This document shows positions 3,900 to 6,732 of a stretch of DNA of 6,732 bases, piece by piece. A program made the position numbers and the translations under genes. Location of the stretch: the NCBI GenBank assembly GCA_030018055.1, contig JASEGN010000045.1, positions 1 through 6,732 on the forward strand, given 5' to 3'. Origin of the DNA: Candidatus Aenigmatarchaeota archaeon. Lineage in GTDB: Archaea > Aenigmatarchaeota > Aenigmatarchaeia > CG10238-14 > SCSR01. Positions within the stretch are counted from its first letter, which is position 1, and the number at the start of each line of letters is the position of its first letter. The notes under the pieces are model-generated. The model saw only the letters and a program-made list of their open reading frames with translations. It did not search any database and was not told where the DNA came from.

Positions 3900-6732
3900 T
3901 TAAATTAATTTCTTTTGTCTAATTTCCTTTGGTTTCTCAGCTTTCTTTCCTGCTAATTGGTCTTTTATTGATGATGCTACTTTTGGGCCAACTAACCTAG
4001 ATAAACTTTCTAAAGAAATTTTTCTCAAATCTTTTAAATTCCTTAGATTGGCTGTAAAAAGCCTTCTGGCGCGTATTCTTCCTACGTCTCTTAATCTAAC
4101 TAATGGTATTAATTCCTCTTTTATTCCATATTGTAGCCTAACCCTTAACTTTCTTATGGTCTTTAAAAGCTCCTTATATCCTAAGAGTAAAGCTAGTTCT
4201 TGTAGAGAATAAACCAGCCAGTCTGCAATATGTAATCTTCCTCTTAATTCTCCTGGAGTAACTCTAAACTTAGTTAAAATCTCGTCCTCTGTAGCTTCAT
4301 TTATCCAAGCTTCGAACATCAAAGCTGTTTTAACAGCTCTCATAAATTCCTCAAATTCCCAATCCTCAATTTCTGGAACTTTTTGTAGAAATACTTCCTC
4401 TTTTCTCGCGATAATTTCCTCTATCTCACTAGCTTCTCCAACTCTAACTGAAAGCAAAGGTCTTAGCTCAGGTACGGTGGAAATTACATGTAAAAAGCTG
4501 AGCGGCTCTACTTCCTTTTTCATAGCAACTTTTAAAGAATCTACAAATTGATGTGCAGTTAAAGGATCTATGTAAAGTTGAGAAATTCTTTTTCCAATTC
4601 TTGTTGCAACTAACTTATCTTTTTTCCCTTCGATAAACTTCCAGTTTTTTAATAAATTTAAAATTTCAACAAGCTTCTCTTCTATTTCAAAAATATTACC
4701 ATATTGCAGAGCATAGAAAGTTTTTGAGAAAAAATCCAGTAAAGATTTTTTAGACTTACAAAACTCGCTGGCAATTAAAGCTAAGATATGCATTCGAAGT
4801 ATAGGCTCGACGGCAAGCTTGGAGGATATTTCTTCTGGTTCACCATAAATATAGTGCTCGACAACTTCCTTTGCTTCATCTTCATCTTTAGCTAAAATTA
4901 TCCCTTCGCCGAAGGAATCATAGGTGGGTCTTCCTGATCTTCCAAGCATCTGTTGAACTTCCAAGATGGGAACAAAAACAGCCCCTACTCCAGGCTGATA
5001 TCTCTTTAAGTCCCTCATTATAACACGGAATGAAGGTAGATTAACGCCATAGGAATTATGAATTATAAAGCCATTTGCAATAAAGTTATCAGAATCTTTT
5101 ATAGTAAGATCAAAAACTTTTGTCCTCCTTTTAATTCTTCTAATTGACTTAATCTTCTCCCATTTAATAGGAGATGAAGAAAGTTTAAGTAATAATTTTG
5201 CTGTTGGGGAAATCGGATTAAACAGATTTCCGATTTTTGTTGCATTCTCACGAAGCAGATTCCTTCCTCTTTTATAGGCATGAAGGTCAAGACCGGTAAG
5301 TTTTCTAAATTTCCAACTACTTATATTTGCCTCTTTTTTTATTTTTTCGAGAAATACACCTGAGAAAGGAATTACATCAGTGTGGAAAGTTGGGTTTGTA
5401 ACTCTCGGACTACAATTTTCTGGTAGAATATTCAAAATATTAAACTCAAAATCGCGGCCAGCACTTATATTCCTACAATAAGCTATGAAATCGCCTTTCC
5501 TAAGAAAGTTGGCTTCTAACCATTTTAGCTCCCCATTTTTAATTATTAGGAAGGGGTGATTTGGGGTAACAATTATCCTTTGCCCAGAAGATGTTAAAAT
5601 TGAAAAAAGTTTTTCACCCTTAAACAACTCCCTAGAATTTTTATCTATCACTTTTTTGTTAGAAAACTGAAATTTGTTAAAATTTAGAGAGAAAATTTTT
5701 TCTCCAATCTTTATCTCACTTACTTTTTTAATTTCGCCATCAGAAAGTTGAATTAGTGTATTAGAAGGAATACATAGGGTTGGAGTTGCAGCGATAACTT
5801 TAATCAGCCCTTTTCTAAAATTTTCTTCTATAAGAGATCTCTGTTTATATAAAAGGCCAGCGTGATGAAAAGCTACTCCTCCTCTTATACATTTCGCTAT
5901 TCTCTTGCATTGTTTTGTTGGTACATCTAAAATGTTTTCAACCTCATCTGCTAATCTTTTTAAATCTGATTTTTCTGTTCTTGTTAATTTCTGTCCAATT
6001 AGCTTGGATAACTTTTCTGCCAAACCTTCTGCAGATCTTCTAGTTGCAACAAAGAAAAGTGCTTGTTTTTTTAGGTTAAGGGTATTTTCTGATACACTCG
6101 CTTCAACTGGCAACTCCGGATTTAGTTCACAACTTTCTTTCTCGATAAAATCTATCTTCCAAGGATAGCAAGTACCCAAGTAAAGTTTAACTGGTCTCCA
6201 ATCTGATCTTACTACCTCTGCATCTAACCATTTGGATAATTCGTCAACATTTTTTATAGTTGCGGAAAGTGCTAAGTATTGTGTTTTTGGAATAATTTGT
6301 TTAAGCCTAGTTAAAGTAATCTCAAGTGTTGGTCCACGCGAAGCATCGGTTAGCATGTGAATTTCATCAACGATGACAAGACCTATATCTTTAATCCAAT
6401 CTGCTCCGTGTCTAATCAAGGAATCCATTTTTTCATTCGAAACAATAATTAGATCGTACCCTGCTAAGAATGGGTCACTGGAATCAAAATCTCCAACAGA
6501 CATTGCAATCTTAATCCCAAGTCTCTCATATTTTTCTTTAAAGTTTTGGAATTTTTCATTAGCAAGCGCTACTAGAGGAACCATGTAGATGGTTTTGCCC
6601 AAATTTTTATAGAAAGTATTTAACATTGCTAGTTCCCCTATGAGTGTTTTTCCGCTTGCTGTTGGTGCAGCTACAACCAAGTTTTTTCTTTTAAGCAAAC
6701 CTTTTTCAGTAGATTCTTTTTGAACAGGATTC
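3900..6732 (-). CDS. hel308: Hel308-type superfamily 2 DNA helicase with intein, 5'-truncated by the window edge
   Basis: This is an ATP-dependent 3'-to-5' DNA helicase which in archaea acts on stalled and branched replication forks. The frame stays open to the window edge, reading NPVQKESTEKG before the TTG at 6698, so that TTG is internal and about 25 N-terminal residues are missing. Counting the TTG as residue 1, motif I APTASGKT is at 11-18, Ia PLVALANEK at 41-49, II DEIH at 111-114, III SAT at 145-147, IV FFVATRRSAE at 215-224 and V VIAATPTL at 301-308. Motif V is interrupted by an intein at 309-548 and resumes at SYGVNLPS. Motif VI QMLGRSGRP is at 583-591. The winged-helix and ratchet domains follow, then a helix-hairpin-helix region at about 863-915 (RLRDVGRIRARRL, SLSRLVGPKVASSI) and a basic tail. 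Without the intein the visible part is about 703 residues, as expected for Hel308. The small cysteine-rich gene follows 26 bases downstream. Confidence 0.95.
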   Translation of the reverse strand, partial: NPVQKESTEKGLLKRKNLVVAAPTASGKTLIGELAMLNTFYKNLGKTIYMVPLVALANEKFQNFKEKYERLGIKIAMSVGDFDSSDPFLAGYDLIIVSNEKMDSLIRHGADWIKDIGLVIVDEIHMLTDASRGPTLEITLTRLKQIIPKTQYLALSATIKNVDELSKWLDAEVVRSDWRPVKLYLGTCYPWKIDFIEKESCELNPELPVEASVSENTLNLKKQALFFVATRRSAEGLAEKLSKLIGQKLTRTEKSDLKRLADEVENILDVPTKQCKRIAKCIRGGVAFHHAGLLYKQRSLIEENFRKGLIKVIAATPTLCIPSNTLIQLSDGEIKKVSEIKIGEKIFSLNFNKFQFSNKKVIDKNSRELFKGEKLFSILTSSGQRIIVTPNHPFLIIKNGELKWLEANFLRKGDFIAYCRNISAGRDFEFNILNILPENCSPRVTNPTFHTDVIPFSGVFLEKIKKEANISSWKFRKLTGLDLHAYKRGRNLLRENATKIGNLFNPISPTAKLLLKLSSSPIKWEKIKSIRRIKRRTKVFDLTIKDSDNFIANGFIIHNSYGVNLPSFRVIMRDLKRYQPGVGAVFVPILEVQQMLGRSGRPTYDSFGEGIILAKDEDEAKEVVEHYIYGEPEEISSKLAVEPILRMHILALIASEFCKSKKSLLDFFSKTFYALQYGNIFEIEEKLVEILNLLKNWKFIEGKKDKLVATRIGKRISQLYIDPLTAHQFVDSLKVAMKKEVEPLSFLHVISTVPELRPLLSVRVGEASEIEEIIARKEEVFLQKVPEIEDWEFEEFMRAVKTALMFEAWINEATEDEILTKFRVTPGELRGRLHIADWLVYSLQELALLLGYKELLKTIRKLRVRLQYGIKEELIPLVRLRDVGRIRARRLFTANLRNLKDLRKISLESLSRLVGPKVASSIKDQLAGKKAEKPKEIRQKKLI
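5055..5774 (-). other. Intein in Hel308 motif V, mini-intein lacking LAGLIDADG blocks
   Basis: This is a self-splicing protein insert of 240 residues between TPTL and SYGVNLP of the helicase. It starts with Cys1 in block A (CIPSNTLIQLSDG). Block B, VTPNHPF, is at 69-75 with Thr70 and His73. Block F, KVFDLTIKDSDNFIANG, is at 219-235. Block G, GFIIHN, ends in His239 and Asn240 and is followed by Ser+1. All residues needed for splicing are therefore present. The linker after KGDFIAY, intein residues about 100-205, is too short for a full endonuclease and shows no LAGLIDADG helix. It does keep the stretch HTDVIPFSGVFLEKIKKEAN and further basic sequence, perhaps a leftover DNA-binding part. Removing the intein restores an uninterrupted motif V, so the helicase depends on splicing. 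Insertion in a conserved nucleotide-binding motif is typical of inteins. Confidence 0.93.

Overview
The window looks archaeal. The evidence is a Hel308-type helicase carrying an intein, an archaeal-style TrmI tRNA methyltransferase followed by a DUF371 protein, a tRNA gene without encoded CCA, and a TATA-box-like promoter. The DNA is AT-rich. A TACK-type or Bathyarchaeia-like lineage is a guess from gene content, not something the sequence proves. Both window ends cut through genes: htpX lacks its 5' end on the left, and hel308 lacks its 5' end on the right.

Left part (1-2231): the 3' two thirds or so of htpX, a membrane zinc protease, runs to a stop at 718. A TATA-like promoter and a 402-codon LAGLIDADG-type homing endonuclease gene (802-2010) follow. 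Directly after the endonuclease stop, from 2012 to 2209, the last 65 codons of htpX appear a second time, in frame and of exactly the same length, but only about 69% identical in protein and 68% in DNA (hand counts). The simplest reading is a mobile element of about 1.49 kb (roughly 521-2011). It would have entered htpX, supplied its own version of the htpX 3' end so that the protease gene stayed whole, and left the original 3' end as a stranded remnant. This is the most striking feature of the window.

Middle part (2232-3669, + strand): trmI (tRNA m1A57/58 methyltransferase) overlaps by one base the start of a DUF371 protein with an extra N-terminal winged-helix-like segment. A tRNA-Pro(CGG) gene follows 26 bases later. 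Its D-loop carries 13 extra bases framed by a TAATGG direct repeat. Without the endonuclease element, htpX would end 22 bases before trmI, so these genes may once have formed one transcription unit.

Right part (3730-6732, - strand): hel308, a repair and fork-processing helicase, holds a 240-residue intein in helicase motif V. All splicing residues are visible but no LAGLIDADG blocks are, so this is a mini-intein with an eroded endonuclease. A 47-codon cysteine-rich gene resembling DUF6485 lies 26 bases downstream of hel308 on the same strand. The 60 bases between the two convergent groups (3670-3729) hold nothing I can recognise.

The window therefore shows two different homing-type parasites in conserved genes: one that rebuilds its host gene at the DNA level, and one that splices itself out of the host protein.
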